Shown: positions 11,062-23,303 of the stretch, in pieces
How positions within the stretch are numbered: position 1 is the first letter of the stretch
Layout of the letters: each line of letters starts with the position of its first letter
Made by a program: the position numbers and the translations under genes
Assembly: GCA_035235625.1 (NCBI GenBank)
Contig: CP141145.1
Span: 24,802,563-24,866,562 of the forward strand
Direction of reading: 5' to 3'
Length of the DNA: 64,000 bases
Source: Saururus chinensis
Lineage: Eukaryota; Streptophyta; Magnoliopsida; Piperales; Saururaceae
The notes under the pieces: generated by a model
What the model was told of the DNA's origin: nothing
Databases searched by the model: none
Seen by the model: only the letters and a program-made list of their open reading frames with translations

Positions 11062-12117
11062 ACCACCCAAACAGAGAGCAGCTTGCCCACATGCTTAATT
11101 GTCAGCCTCGTGGCAGGGATCACAGGCTTTTCCCAGACACTTGTGAGAGGATCTGCCCAACTACCAGCACAAAGGACTCCCTTAGTCGACTCCCTGACTA
11201 AAACCCAGGACTACACCAACCCACTTGTGTGTCTAGGGATGCCACTCGGGTCGGGTAAATGGTAAACCCGACCCGACCCGACCCTAATGGATCGGGTTTG
11301 GTTTTTAAAAATAACCCTAATGGGTCGGGTCGGGTTTTAGTGATCCAACCCGACCCGACCCGAATATAAATATAAATATAAAATTTATATTTTTTGTATA
11401 TTTTTTAATATTATTTTTTAAAAAAAATAATAATAATATATATAAATTATTTTTTTAATCTATTCGGGTCAAACGGGTCGGGTCGGGTCGGGTTTGGGTT
11501 CGGGTCGGGTCGGGTTCGGGTCACAGCTTTGTGATGTGGGTTCGGGTTCGGGTTTGGCAAAACCCGACCCGGTGGCATCACTATGTGTGTCCTCTGCCGG
11601 TTCGACCCTCATCGGATCAGGTGAATGATCACCTCCCCCTTCAAGCTTCAGCAGCTTGTCATCTAGGAGCACCGCACCATATTTCACCGCAAGTTACTCG
11701 CCAGGGTACACGGGATTTTTGTCCATTCACCAAGGACAAAGTCTCTTCGACTGAGGTAGAGTAGCTTCTCCGTCCACCACCAGAGTTGTATGTGCCGTGA
11801 TGACTAGGTTCTACCACGGTGGCATGGAGTTCTTCTCCATCAGCGGAGTTCACCGAGTCCAGACGGAGGGCATTGCCCTAGTCATGGGCTTCGCAGTCTA
11901 CTTCAATGGCCTCCAGCCCATGGTTCCTTCCCATAAGGAGGCCATGGCTATCAAGGAGGAGCTTTGCAGGGGTCAGGTTGAGTGGAAAGAAGGGGAATGC
12001 TTTAGCTGTTTAAGATTTTTCCCCTCCCTACTAAGTGTTTCAGAGGATCTTTGCAAATAACCTCTACCCTTGGAACACCTATGTGCCTTACATGGTGTTG
12101 CGGTAGTCTCCCGTGAA
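11062..12117. other. GC-richer flank, unassigned
   Basis: Moderately GC-rich DNA with open frames on both strands (for example 11083-11265 and 11797-12060), interrupted by a hAT MITE at 11234. None has a domain I recognise. It may be a decayed retroelement body or captured exons. Confidence 0.35.
11234..11583. mobile_element. hAT-type MITE, 350 bp, with perfect 8-bp TSD
   Basis: Exact target-site duplication TGTGTGTC at 11226-11233 and 11584-11591. The termini are TAGGGATGCCACTCGGGTCG on the left and the complement of TAGTGATGCCACCGGGTCGG on the right. Subterminal arrays of CGGGT (left mainly as ACCCG) surround an AT core. An 8-bp duplication and TAGGG-like ends place it in the hAT superfamily. 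It has no transposase. Confidence 0.9.
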
Positions 12118-13005
12118 TTTTATTTGTCCCAAGTAGTATACACTTTTGCGACAATTTTTTTGTTGTAAAAAAGGTAATAATTATATAGTAAACAAATATA
12201 ATTTAACATTTGCAACAAAATAAATTTGTAGCAAATAATTTGAATGTATTTATTATTTTTAAAAAGTATTAGCGACAAACCAAATTCATCACAAATAAAA
12301 TTAATATCTTTACGACAAATTGTATATGTAGCAGAAAGATTGGCATGTGTATATTTCTTATAAATATTTGCGACAAATCAAATTCATCGTAAATAATTGT
12401 AACATATTTGCAAGAAAATAAATTACATTTACGACAAGAGAAATTTGTTGCAAAAGAGTTTTAACATAACAAGTATTAGCTATTTAGGACAAATTTGAGT
12501 TGTCACATATACATTAGTGCATTAATTGCAATAGCTATACCCAATTATTTAGGCGGACGGGGTCGGATATTTAAAAATATACAACTTCAAGAGAGTTGTA
12601 TAAATTAATCTATATAAATTAATAATATAAAAAATATCTTAATATGATCGACATAAATCATTCACTTTCTGTTTTATTTCAATAAACTTAGATACCTTAA
12701 TATTAAAATAAATATCATTCATTGTCTTACAACCCATGAATCCAATACATTTGGCTAACTAAAAAATACCAAATAACTAGAATGAAATCAATATCAATGT
12801 AACTTTATCACAAAAGAAGTCACAAAATATGTATCATTTTCTTTCATTGCAAATTTTGATAATTCTTTTCAACTCCCCTATTCACCTATAAATATATAAG
12901 AATATAAAGTAAGTATGATGTAGTAAAGAATCATGGTTCAATTAATTTAGATTTATATAGATAGACATAAAATTAAGACTATAAATAAGCCTTCTACGTG
13001 AAGAT

Positions 13006-14101
13006 CACTACAACAAATTGCAGTATTAGCGACGCTTGTAAGCGTCGATAAAACTGCTGTCACTATTACTTATTAGCGCACTTATCATTCAGCGTCGCTA
13101 ATAGTCTTAACTTTAGCGACGTTTAGATAAGTTTAACTAAATAGCTTTTTTTTGCGATGCATAGATAAGCGTCGCTAATGCGTAACTATTAGTGGCACTT
13201 ATAATTTTGAATAAAAAAAGTGTCGCTAATAAAAAATAACATAAAAAAATATTTTTCTATTAGCGACTCATAAATATATGCGTCACTTCTTTCTCTCTCT
13301 TCTCTAGCCTCTCTTTCCCTCTCCTCTCCCTCTTCTTCTCTCCCCTCTCCTCTCTCTCCTCTCTCCACTGTCTCTCCCTCCCTCCCTCTCTCTTCCTTTC
13401 TCTCTCTCCCCTCTCTCTCTCTATTCCTCTCTCTCTTCCTCTCTCTCCCCTCTCTCTCCTCTCCTCTCTCTTTTCAAGAAAAATTAAGAAATATAATATA
13501 TTTTATATAAATAGTGAAACTTTAATCTATTATTAAAACTACCTTTTATAGAAAATTTAATATTTATTTTTTATATATACAAATAGTAAATAATTAATAA
13601 AATATATTATATTTAAGAAGTTTATTTTCATTTTTGTTTTATATTTATTTATTATATAAAATTAATTAATAAAGCTAATAGCAACGTTTGTAGACAAGCA
13701 TTGCTATTATCAATACTATTTGCGACGCTTATTTACAAGTGTCGCTAATAGTTATAAATTTTTATTTTTTTATTTAAAATTTATTACTATTAGTAAACTT
13801 TTTATTAAGTGTCGCTAATAGTATAAGTATTAGAGACGCTTAGATAAAACATCGTTATTGTTAAAACAATTAGCGACGCTTAAGAAAAAGCGTCACTAAT
13901 AATTATAATTTTTTTCTTTTTAAAAAAAATATCTTTTAGCGACGCTTAGTGCAAGAGTCGCTTATGCCGTAACTATTAGCGACACTTATTGTAAAGCGTC
14001 GCTAATAGTTCAATTTTTTGTGACGATTTCATATACGTCACAAGTAGTTATTTTTAGCAATACTTGTGTATACATCGCTAATAGTACATTTTTTTGTAGT
14101 A
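13006..14101. mobile_element. Non-autonomous CACTA-like element, 1096 bp
   Basis: It starts CACTACAACAAATTGC and ends TTTTTTTGTAGTA, flanked by GAT on both sides. The homologous empty site is preserved at 15,300 as GTGAAGATGCTTT, so the insertion is read directly. Both ends carry repeated TTAGCGACGCTT / AAGCGTCGCTAA words in opposite orientations. The centre holds a C/T-rich tract. The last base is A rather than the expected G. It has no coding capacity. Confidence 0.88.
13286..13475. repeat. C/T-rich microsatellite
   Basis: About 190 bp of almost pure CTCTCC/CTTCTC sequence inside the non-autonomous CACTA-like element. Low complexity, no function inferred. Confidence 0.9.
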
Positions 14102-14181
14102 GATGCTTTGTACCTAAACCAATGAATCTGACTATATTCGTTGTTGCTCCATTAGTTTTAGCACCATCGACTCTAGATCAA

Positions 14182-16330
14182 CACTACAACAAAAAGAGGT
14201 TGTTGCAACAAACACATTTGTGACAGAACGTTCATATTTGGTCGGAAAAATGTTTTTGTGACGAAAATTTTTTGTGACCTTTTGTCACAAGTAAGGTGTC
14301 ACAAAAAGTCATTGTGACAAATTTTTATTTGTCATAAATAATATATACTTTTGCGATGAATTTGTTTGTTGTAAAAAAATAATTATTATGTCGCAAACAA
14401 ATATAATTTTTTGAGTTAAAAATATTTAAAATATGTCTCAACCCATAATTACGTCGCAAAAGCATTGGCTTTTGCAACAAAACAAATTTGTCACAAATGA
14501 TTTTAACGTATTTGCGACAAACTGCATATGTTGCATAGGCTTGATATTTGATTGTTTTTAAAAAGCATTAGCTACAAACCAAATTCATCACAAATGATGT
14601 TAATGTATTCGCGACAAATTGTATGTGTCACAGAAAAATTGACATATGTATTTTTCTTATAAATATTTGCGACAAACCAAATTCTTCGCAAATGATTGTA
14701 ACACATTTGTAACAAAATAAATTGCATTTGTGAGAAGAGAAGTTTGTTTCAAAAAAGCTTTAACATAACAAAAGTTAGCTATTTGAGACAAATTCGAGTC
14801 ATCGCATATACATTAGTACATTAATTGCTATGGCTATACCCAATTATTTGGTCGGGCAGGGAGGATATTTAAAAATATATAAATTGAATAGAGTTGTATA
14901 AATTAATCTATATAAATTAATAATATAAAAGATATCATAATATAATCAACATAAATCATTCACTTTCTATTTTATTTCAATAAACTTGAATGCCTTAATA
15001 TTAAACTAAATATCATCCATTGTCTTACCAACCATAAATCCAATACATTTGGCTAACCAAAAAATACTAAATAACTAGAATGAAACCAATATTAATGTAA
15101 CTTTATCACAAAAGAAATCACAAAATATGTATCATTTTCTTTCATCGCAAGTTTTGATGATTCTTTTGAACACCCCTATTCACCCGTGAAATGTATAAGA
15201 ATATAAAGTATGCATGATCTATTAAAGAATCATGGTTCAATTAATTTGGATTTATATAGCTAGACATAGAATTAAGACTATAAATAAGCCTTCTGCGTGA
15301 AGATGCTTTATACCTAAACCGATGAACCTGATTGTATTGGTTGTTGCTCCATTAGTTTTAGAACCATCAACTCTGGATCAAGTTGTTTTGATCTAAGAGT
15401 TTGCATATCCATTTCTAAAGATTTTGCACGTTCTTCATACGTCTCTGCCCTCGTATTAGCATTCTTAATAACATCGATATCATCTTGAGAAAGGCTACTT
15501 GATGATATAGGCATCAAACCATGCCCGGGCCCATTAACATATCCTAACCTTGCACCAAGAATTTCATGGAATATATCATTCTTATTAGATTTTGTTATAG
15601 GCCCCTCTTGCTTAGATGCAGCCACTTTATGATTCATTTGTGCCTATGAAAAAATATCCACATAGTAAATTCCAAGATTATGTTAGAATTTTAATAACTA
15701 AACAACAAATATAATTCATAAATTTAATATTCATTACATTTAGAAGTTTACAATGCGATGTCACCCAACTCCTAGTTTTGTTTTTGGAAGTGTGTAGCTT
15801 TATAAAATTTTCTAAGTTAGGCTCCTCATCTTGCTCTTTTCTTGCCGATTAATTCAATTCATTCAAGTACAACAGAAAATTAGTACATTGTACAAAGTAA
15901 ACAAATTTAATAGTTGAACATACTTCATTATATGAATTTATGTAAAAGGTACCATCTCTGTGAGAACTCTGACAAATGACTGTGAACCAGCAGTGTAGTT
16001 CATAGATGACTTTCCACGATTATCTTTGTTTGTGTGGCTTCATAACTGAATAAAATAATTATAAATTATATTTCATACACTAATTCATTTAAAGAAAAAA
16101 ATTTGAATTCTAAATGACATCATACCTTGTAGTTGTCATCCTCAATTTTTTTGCACATTTCTATCCGCTCATCAAGAGAAATCCCATAGTAAATTGTTGA
16201 GGTGTCATACTTCTGATAATGTGCATGTGTTCTATTTTTGTGGGACCGAAATCGAGTAGTTAAGAATTTATTCACTGCCTTCTTAACTTGGTTATCCTCC
16301 ATGTTAATCTCAAATTTGGACTAAAAAAGT
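14182..16330 (-). mobile_element. CACTA element copy B, left end and transposase end
   Basis: A new CACTA terminus (CACTACAACAAAAAGAGG) begins at 14182, immediately after CAA in copy A. Copy A breaks exactly where copy B's own internal sequence would continue (GATCAA then GTTGTTTTGATC at 15,383), so B inserted into A. Subterminal TTTGCGACAAA and TTTGTCACAAA repeats fill 14.2-14.8 kb. The minus-strand Transposase_24-like gene begins at 15.3 kb. No matching TTTGTAGTG end followed by CAA was found, so the right border is unknown; the element may extend well past 16.3 kb. Confidence 0.7.
15314..16322 (-). CDS. CACTA transposon protein, Transposase_24 (Ptta/En-Spm) type
   Basis: Four consecutive exons are readable on the minus strand. 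About 16,322-16,125 encodes FEINMEDNQVKKAVNKFLTT and RSHKNRTHAHYQKY. About 16,043-15,955 gives SHTNKDNRGKSSMNYTAGSQ. About 15,849-15,745 gives ENFIKLHTSKNKTRSWVTSH. 15,641-15,314 gives AQMNHKVAASKQEG, then IFHEILGARLGYVNGPGHG and a coiled-coil tail (ETYEERAKSLEMDMQTLRSK). The order matches the plant Ptta/En-Spm protein family (PF03004): a lysine/arginine-rich start, an NR...GS box, a TH/HT block and the GARxGYVxGxGHG signature. These are accessory DNA-binding proteins of CACTA elements. The N-terminal exons are not identified. No stop breaks these exons, so this part may still be expressible. Confidence 0.72.
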
Positions 16331-16689
16331 CAATTTATTTATGAAATGTTAACACCTATAATTTAATTTAAAAGACAATAATGAATTAAAATCATACTAT
16401 ATACTTACAACAATGAGGTCCTTTATCTAGGTTTTGTCAATATATTTGAGATGAAAAACAAAGCATCAATGAAAACAAAACTCTTTTATCATACTCTACA
16501 ATGAGCTGATCAAAGAAAGCTGAGAACTATTGCAAGTAAAATGAAACTCTTTTATCATAGGTGACATGCCATACTCTATAATGAGTTAAAAAGAAAGCTG
16601 AGAAAAAAATAGAGCATCAATTAAAATAGATCCACACTCGCATATTTGAGATTAAAAACAGATTCATTTTTCCATCTTAAGGCAAGGAA

Positions 16690-17240
16690 AAGAAATTCAG
16701 ACAGACTTATAAAGAAGAGCATTTGCACTCATGTACACACGGTTTTCATTCTCACACCTTTTAAATAAAGCACCATGATGGGTTGATTCACTTCTGAAAA
16801 TGAGAGCATTACTTTCTCTCCAAATGAAGTAAACAATGCAGTTAAAAAGAAGGTTCAGATGAGGCCCAAGCATACATTTTGTTTGCTGAAAAAGAGGATG
16901 TGCTCCATAATTTGGGTAGAACTGCCCACAGGGATGTCAATATGCAAGAGTTAAAAGGCTCAGAAATGATCTTCCCCTAATACGAGCAAGAGAAAAAAGG
17001 TGGCCCCTACTTTCACAAGCAGTTGTGCACAGAACACAATTCTTAGCAAGGGGAATACCACGGCATGACAGCCTATCATTGGTTTGGAGCCTCCCATGAA
17101 AGTGCAGCCAGGAAATGGATTGCCTGGGATTAGGTGTTTGAACCACACTACCATGGACCATTTAAGTTCAACTCCTGATGATGTAATGACTGAATAAGCT
17201 AACTTTAAAGTAAATTTCCCTGTAAGTGAAGGACGTCATT
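16690..17240 (-). pseudogene. LINE remnant: C-terminal zf-RVT region
   Basis: Minus-strand frames encode GKFTLKLAYSVITSSGVELK, then SWLHFHGRLQTNDRLSCRGI, then NCVLCTTACESRGHLF, and further on NCIVYFIWRE and NALIFRS. This is the order of the zf-RVT domain and the terminal WRERN motif of plant L1-type retrotransposons. Frameshifts separate the blocks. It interrupts the CACTA region upstream of the Transposase_24-like exons. Confidence 0.75.
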
Positions 17241-17289
17241 TAAACACATCTTCCTCTTAGACAATAGAAGGAATAATATACTCTATAAC

Positions 17290-18660
17290 TTGGAGCATTG
17301 TTGACCTCTAATGTTGCTTATTCACCAACTTGACAGTCATGAAAATGCTCATATTCCTTTTTCGAGAAGGATATAGGAATAACTTGCCAAGTAATTTCAA
17401 TGTATGAAATTTGATCATTAAGGCATATAAACAGTAATAGAACATGAACATGCCAGCACTAGAACAAAATTCTTAGTACAAATATTACTCATCAAATTTA
17501 ATAGAACATGAACAATAATAAAACTGTGTGACTATAACTGGAGCACGATTAGACAGTAACTTAAAATTGGCAGATTGAAAAAACACAATAATTTTATTTA
17601 AGGCATGCAATTTTCGTGTATTTCATTGTGCATATCATCAATGAAAACAGATCCACACTGACATATTTGAGATGAAAAACAGCTTCATTTTCCCAGTCAT
17701 TTTATGCAATGCCAGCTTTCTATATTCTTGTTCATTTGCTATTTTTAGAACAAGCCAACTATCACTAGAAGTTAAATGCAACAAATTGTGATATGATACT
17801 TCAGGAATAGAAAGAAGCTTTTTTAATATTACGACAGAAGTTTTAACAACAAAACAGGTGGCATATCATACTCTAGAATGAGTTCAAAGAAAGCGGAGAA
17901 CTATTGCATGGAAAACGAAACTCTTCTATCACGGGTGACATGTCATAGTGTAAAATGATTTAAAAGAAAGCAGAGAACTACTTCAAAGAAAAAGTGATTA
18001 TAATATAAGTGGTTTCATAACAGCTTACATGGGTAAAATAGATAGGAAAGCAATGAAATAAAAGCTCAAAAATATCTTCTGCAGAACTCTCTAATGAACC
18101 AGAAGGATCTGGAAATAACAGCTTTTCATGGTAGTATACCAAGCCAACTATTCAAACTCATATCAATGGTTTATCTCGATTTGTCCAGAACTTATTGAGG
18201 GCCAACTTACCATGGGAAATAGTAAGCTTTGTGGACAATCAGCTGGTGGGAGAAGTGCCGGAACAAGGTCTATTCAGAAATGCAAGCATAAGAGCCAAGG
18301 TTATATTTAAGGCATGCAATTAATTCTTATCACATAGCCAAGATTATATTTAAGGCATGCAATTTTCGTGTATTTCATTGTGCATATCATAAAAAAAAAA
18401 CAGAGCATCAAAGTAAACAGATCCACACTGACATATCCTACAGCAAAAAAAAAACAGCTTAATTTTCCCAGTCATTTTATGCACTGCCAGCTTTCCATAT
18501 TCTTGTTCATTTCGTAAAACAGATTAATTTTTCCAGAAGTATATAAGAATAAATTACCAATTAATTCCAATATATAAAATATGATCATTAAGGGACATGA
18601 ACAGTAATAGATCATGAACATTAAGGCAGGCAAATTTTTGCATAGGCAGCACTGCTCAAG
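17290..18660. repeat. Internally repeated non-coding segment
   Basis: A block beginning GGCATGCAATTTTCGTGTAT occurs at about 17,602 and again at about 18,354. Each copy is followed by AGATCCACACTGACATAT and CCCAGTCATTTTATGCA. A shorter relative (GATCCACACTCGCATATTTG) lies at about 16,628. The unit also includes a CATGCCATACTCTA word repeated at 16,565 and 17,860. The LRR-receptor fragment sits between the copies. Confidence 0.6.
18108..18295 (+). pseudogene. LRR receptor kinase fragment (last LRRs)
   Basis: Successive frames encode FHGSIPSQLFKLISMVYLDL and then NQLVGEVPEQGLFRNAS. This is the end of the extracellular leucine-rich repeat domain of XA21/EFR-type receptor kinases: an LRR with GSIP, the LDLS step, and the hallmark GEVPxxGxFxNAS that precedes the LCGG cap. 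A GGAAATAACAGC word just before it fits the usual GNxS start, with one extra T. At least two frameshifts and one stop (TGA after SRTY) separate the pieces. No kinase domain is nearby. I infer a small captured or inserted gene fragment inside CACTA-derived DNA. Confidence 0.72.
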
Positions 18661-19263
18661 GGCGAAGGAGGATCACAGGGGAAGGGTTGGGGTGAATGAG
18701 GAATAGACAGGTAATGGAGTCAATATTTTTGTGCATTTGTATTTTAATCTGTATTAAAAGTATGTAATTTATATATGTCTATCCATTTTAGGTCTTGAAA
18801 GAGAGTTTTGACTAGCTCTATGCAGCCGTCTTTAATCCATTGTATATATTTCAGTAGCCATCTATCATATCACCTGGGATAATAAAATGTTTTGACCAAC
18901 ACTTCAATTTTTCAGCGGATTGAAAGCCCAGTTGCTTGTGATAAAATAAATAGAATACAACTACAAACTGTACTCCAAAAATATATACAAAAAAATGGCA
19001 AATTGTCATTCAAGGCAAAAATATCGACAAATCGTCATTCAGTTTACCAAGGAAATAAATTACATTTAGTTGGATAGAAAATACCATTAAAATGTTAAGT
19101 ACAATGTATCTTATGGTGAGCTTTCTTGTAATGCCTGTCATAACTGTACCATCACATGGAGAAATTGAAATTTATGAGCATAAAACTTATTAATAAATAT
19201 ACAGCTACAAAATAACTAAGCAAATGTAAAACCTCTCAATATCTTAGCAAATATATATAAAGC

Positions 19264-19605
19264 CAGTGGTGGATCAAGAATTTTTAATCACAGTGGTAGA
19301 AAAATAATTAAAACTCAAGTTATATTTTTACGAGCAATTATACATAGTTTACCCTTTGATGAAAAATGCATATAAGAATTGATACCACATTTTCCTTCAA
19401 AAAAATTGATCAATGCAAAACATATCAAAATATCATTTATAAAAAATATGAAAAAGAGGCTAAAAGAGGTTTCAGCATGGTGGTCAATACTGCCCACCTA
19501 AATTTATTAGGTCCATTCTAGATTTTAATAGAGGAGGTTACAAAAGAATGCTAAATTTCATGGTGGTCAATTGACCACCCACCTTTAAACATGTATCCGC
19601 CACTG
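19264..19605. mobile_element. hAT-type MITE, 342 bp
   Basis: Inverted ends CAGTGGTGGATCAAG and the complement of CAGTGGCGGATACATG are flanked by TATAAAGC (19256-19263) and TATAAAGA (19606-19613), a 7-of-8 target-site duplication. The CAGTGGCGGA terminus is common in plant hAT-like MITEs. Internal GGTGGTCAAT words are repeated. No coding capacity. Confidence 0.85.
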
Positions 19606-19780
19606 TATAAAGAAATATTGTCTTCTGTGGATCCTTTCTCTTGAAATTGTACTAGCCATAAGCTCAGACGAGAGACTTCTTCCAGCTCTACTTTATAAGA
19701 GAACTTTTTCAACCTTATGCGATGCAATTGTTGACAAGTGTGCTTGAAAGCCATCAAAAAATGCAAGACATGATTCTCCA

Positions 19781-19900
19781 TTTCTCATAACCTCAAAACC
19801 ACCTCTGTAAGCAGCATACCTTTCTCATAACCTCAAAACCACCTCTGCAAGCAGCATACCTTTCTCATAACCTCAAAACCACCTCTGCAAGCAGCATACC
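19781..19900. repeat. Three exact-length 40-bp tandem repeats
   Basis: Three consecutive 40-bp units start at 19781, 19821 and 19861 (TTTCTCATAACCTCAAAACC followed by ACCTCTG and GCAGCATACC). They differ at one position (TAAGC in the first, CAAGC in the others), which implies recent amplification. Confidence 0.95.
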
Positions 19901-20028
19901 TCTCATGACAACTATCTCTATAATTCTTACATGTCAATCCCAAATACCAAAATATAAAGGATAATGAATACATACTGCCATATATAGTCATGCTCAGGAA
20001 TGGACGAATTCCTCAATGTTTTACTAAG

Positions 20029-20330
20029 TCAAGAATCATGTGTGGATACTTTAACCATGCAAGGCTTCAAATTAGCTTCATCAGCAACAAAATGAATGTT
20101 GCCCACTTCTCTAGCAGAATATGTTGCCTCCCGAAAAGGCAAATTCCTTACACCGTTTGAAGAACTTGACAGTTGGTCTTTACTAATAGCAATTTCGAAA
20201 CTCAAAACCGTATTAGAAATGGATGGCTCCTCGTTTCGGTTAGACAATTTGTTACTATTGTCACAATTAGTAGAACTACCACAACCATTGTGACTAGTAT
20301 TGTTGGGACTTGTAACTTTTCATAGAGCAA
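20029..20330 (-). other. Unassigned Asn/Ser-rich ORF
   Basis: A minus-strand frame open from about 20,330 to 20,029 encodes an Asn/Ser-rich protein (SPNNTSHNGCGSSTN, later LSFEIAISKDQLSSSSN). I do not recognise it. It lies upstream of, and on the same strand as, the CACTA Transposase_24-like gene, so it could be a 5' exon of that or another element gene. The bounding splice sites are not clear. Confidence 0.3.
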
Positions 20331-20464
20331 ACATAAAGTACTTTTTCATGTATTCAATAATCTCCACTACTATCTCAAACTAGCCACCTTTAATAAATTT
20401 GTCAAGTAAAATATCAAGCACTAGGTGACATTAGTATAAAAATTAGTTTGCTTGAGTATTCGAT

Positions 20465-21775
20465 CATTTTACCTTGATCAAATCTAATGATCACACAATA
20501 TACTGTTCGAAAAAAAAAACCTCCTACCAACTACTAGTCAACAGTTAGGCCCTATCAGTTAACTTTGTATTAACCATATAGACTAGTGCATATAGTCTCC
20601 TGCTTGCTAGAAATTAGATCATATCATTCAAATCGTGAGTAAAACTAAAGAGCTATATTATTCTTACTTAGCCTTCCAACAAAATGTACATAATCAATGA
20701 ATTACTTTGGATCTTTTATAATTTATCTAAGGCATGCATGCACACTAAGCAAAGAACACACAATATATGTTTCATAAAAGAACTTATATACACGCATCTT
20801 TTTTCTTCTTAAATATATGCCTAACTTGCTCAAATCTAATGACCACATAATGTATTTAGAAAAAAGAAGCCTCCTAACATCTACAAGTTAACAGTTAGGC
20901 AGTATCGGTTAACTTTGTTTTAACCACATAAACTAAGGTATATGATCTCCTGCTCACTAGATATCTAATCACATCATTCAAATCAAGAGTAAAAATAATG
21001 AGCTACATTCTTCTTACTAAGCCTACTAATGTAACATATATAATCAGTTAATTACTTTCCATCTATTATTATCTATTATAAACATGCACACTAAGCACCA
21101 AATAGACAAGATATGTTTGAAATTAAAACTTACATACACTCTTATTTATTTGCCCATATGTAAACCTACCTTGATCAAATCTAATGATTACACAATGTAC
21201 TTTGAAAAAAAAAACTTCCTAACATCTACGAGTCAACACTTAGGCCGATCAGTTAACTTTTTTTTAACTATATAAACTAGGGTATATGGTCTCCTGCTCA
21301 CTAAATATCTAATCACATCATTCAAATCAAGAGTAAAAATAATGAGCTACATTCTTCTTACTAAGCCTACCAACATAACATATATAATCAATTAATTAGT
21401 TAATTATTTTTCATCTATTATTATCTATTACAGGCATGCACACTAAGCACCAAACAGACAAAATAAGTTTGAAATTAAAACTTACATACACTCTTATTTA
21501 TCTGCCATATGTAAACCTACCTTGATAAAATCTAATGACTACATAATGTACTTTGAAAGAAATAAAGCCTCTTAACATCTACCAGTCAACAGTTAGGCCC
21601 TATCAGTTAACTTTGTTTTAACCATATAAACTAGGGTATATGGTTTCCTGTTTGTTAGATATTAGATCACATCATTCAAATCATGAGTAAAACTAATAAG
21701 CTATAATCTTCTTACTTAGCCTACCAACAAAACATATATAATCATTTAATTACTTTCCATCTATATGGTCACATA
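20465..21775. repeat. Four tandem copies of a ~350-bp unit
   Basis: The word AAATCTAATGA (A/T/C) followed by ACA(C/T)AATGTACTTTG recurs at about 20,478, 20,834, 21,175 and 21,525, i.e. every 341-356 bp. The units share AACAGTTAGGC..TATCAGTTAACTTTG, ACTAGGGTATATGGTCTCCT and TATATAATCA words, diverging by scattered substitutions and small indels. Non-coding. Confidence 0.85.
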
Positions 21776-23300
21776 TAGAAAATATGAGTTGAATGAACAA
21801 AATATGTGAATTGTGGCCACATGAGTTGATGAACAAAAAAGAATAGAGATTAAAGCCTTTTACACTGAATTTTTTATTCAAAAAAACCGGAAGAACATAA
21901 TTCATCATATACAATCATAATACAACCTTACTTTACAAACCCAAGTGACAAAATCTGACTGCCTATTTGAGGGGAAATTGTAGCAAAAGGCAAGAAAAAA
22001 TATATAAAAGAAAATAGACGATCAAAGCACTCAGACATAAGTAAAGATTCCAAAAATAACAACCTGAAATCACACATAATGAAGCTAATAATCAACATAT
22101 AAACAAATGTACATTCGCGGCATTCTTTCATGAAAGTTACGTGCAAACAAGGCTAGAAGATACATCTAATATCTTATCTTCTCACAACAAAATAGCATCA
22201 TATGATCATAATTAAAATTAACAAAGATAAATGGATGAGAAAATAAAAGCTAACATGTATGTAAATAGCATGTCCAAAACTCTTAGGAAAACTCTTAGAT
22301 GGATAAAGTCTTGACCAACGGACCTAAAAGTTGTTCCGTTAATCCTCTAAGATCTTCTATGCCTATTCTTTAAGGAGACTTTGAAAAGTACTGGTAGCAT
22401 GTCTATCTCCTCCAAACTGACCTCCCTTTACTTCATAGGAAATAATTGCAGCGAGGCATATCGAACACCCTTAGCTGAGCTGCTTCTGTACATAGTGCCA
22501 TATACAACACACTGACTTGGTGTATCTTGAATTTCCTTAAAACACTGAGTTCTCTTTTCCAAAAGTTTTTCTCTTTTCCGTAATCTACTCTCTGGTCAGA
22601 AGAGAAATTTCTTTCTGTTGAAGGTCATCACAAAGCTACCTTCCTCGTCCTATAAAATATATCTCATCTTTCTGTCAGTTGGAACCATCATCACCTTAAA
22701 ACTCTTTCTACTTCAACGGTCCACTTCTCGACAGCCTTAAAATTGATGTATCCTGTAAAGCTGGAGAAATATTCTTCACTCACTCTAACGAATGATCCTT
22801 CTTACTATGATTATTCTCAACAGAATAATTACAGTCACTTCAGCAACTAGAGTTAGGCTTGAACCACTACGCTTAATTCAACATTTAGCATCTTTAACCA
22901 ATCATTTTCCACATCATCAAAACAATTATTTCTATAAAGGTCCTTTGAGCCACTAATTCTTGAATTGATAATTCAACAAAAGTCAATCCATCAGACCATG
23001 TCTACCTCTTCCATGGTTAAAAACATCCTTGGGGTACTACTCGATTGTAACCACCTTGAATTAACAGTAAACAATTTTTTCTGCACTACTCTTATTAAAA
23101 GAGACGTGTGTTTACAACACCCCGCTCACTCGTTTTCAAAACCAAAAACACGCAAATCCTTCCGATAATAACAATTATTATAGGGCAACAAAACAAGAAA
23201 ACCAAAAAATCCATTGTTTGTTTTAACATATCTAGAAGTATATGTGTAACGACGCTTTTGATTAGCTAGTTCAAAAATAGTATTATGCTATAGCAGCACA
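21776..23300. other. No gene recognised
   Basis: AT-rich with several short frames but no family motif. By position it would be part of the internal region of the minus-oriented retroelement whose LTR and primer site lie at 23.74-27.25 kb, yet I find no gag, protease, reverse transcriptase or integrase motif. Confidence 0.4.
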
Positions 23301-23303
23301 ACC

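Larger units (their letters stand above)
12118..14181. mobile_element. CACTA terminal segment, copy A (interrupted)
   Basis: This is a diverged copy of 14,325-15,395: the same subterminal words (TTTGCGACAAA, CACAAATGATT), the same ACCCAATTATTTGG region and the same AAGATGCTTT junction. It lacks the first ~140 bp of copy B, including a CACTA terminus. It is broken by a second CACTA-like element at 13006-14101 and ends at 14181, where copy B begins. The subterminal repeats are the kind bound by TNPA-type proteins in En/Spm elements. Confidence 0.7.
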
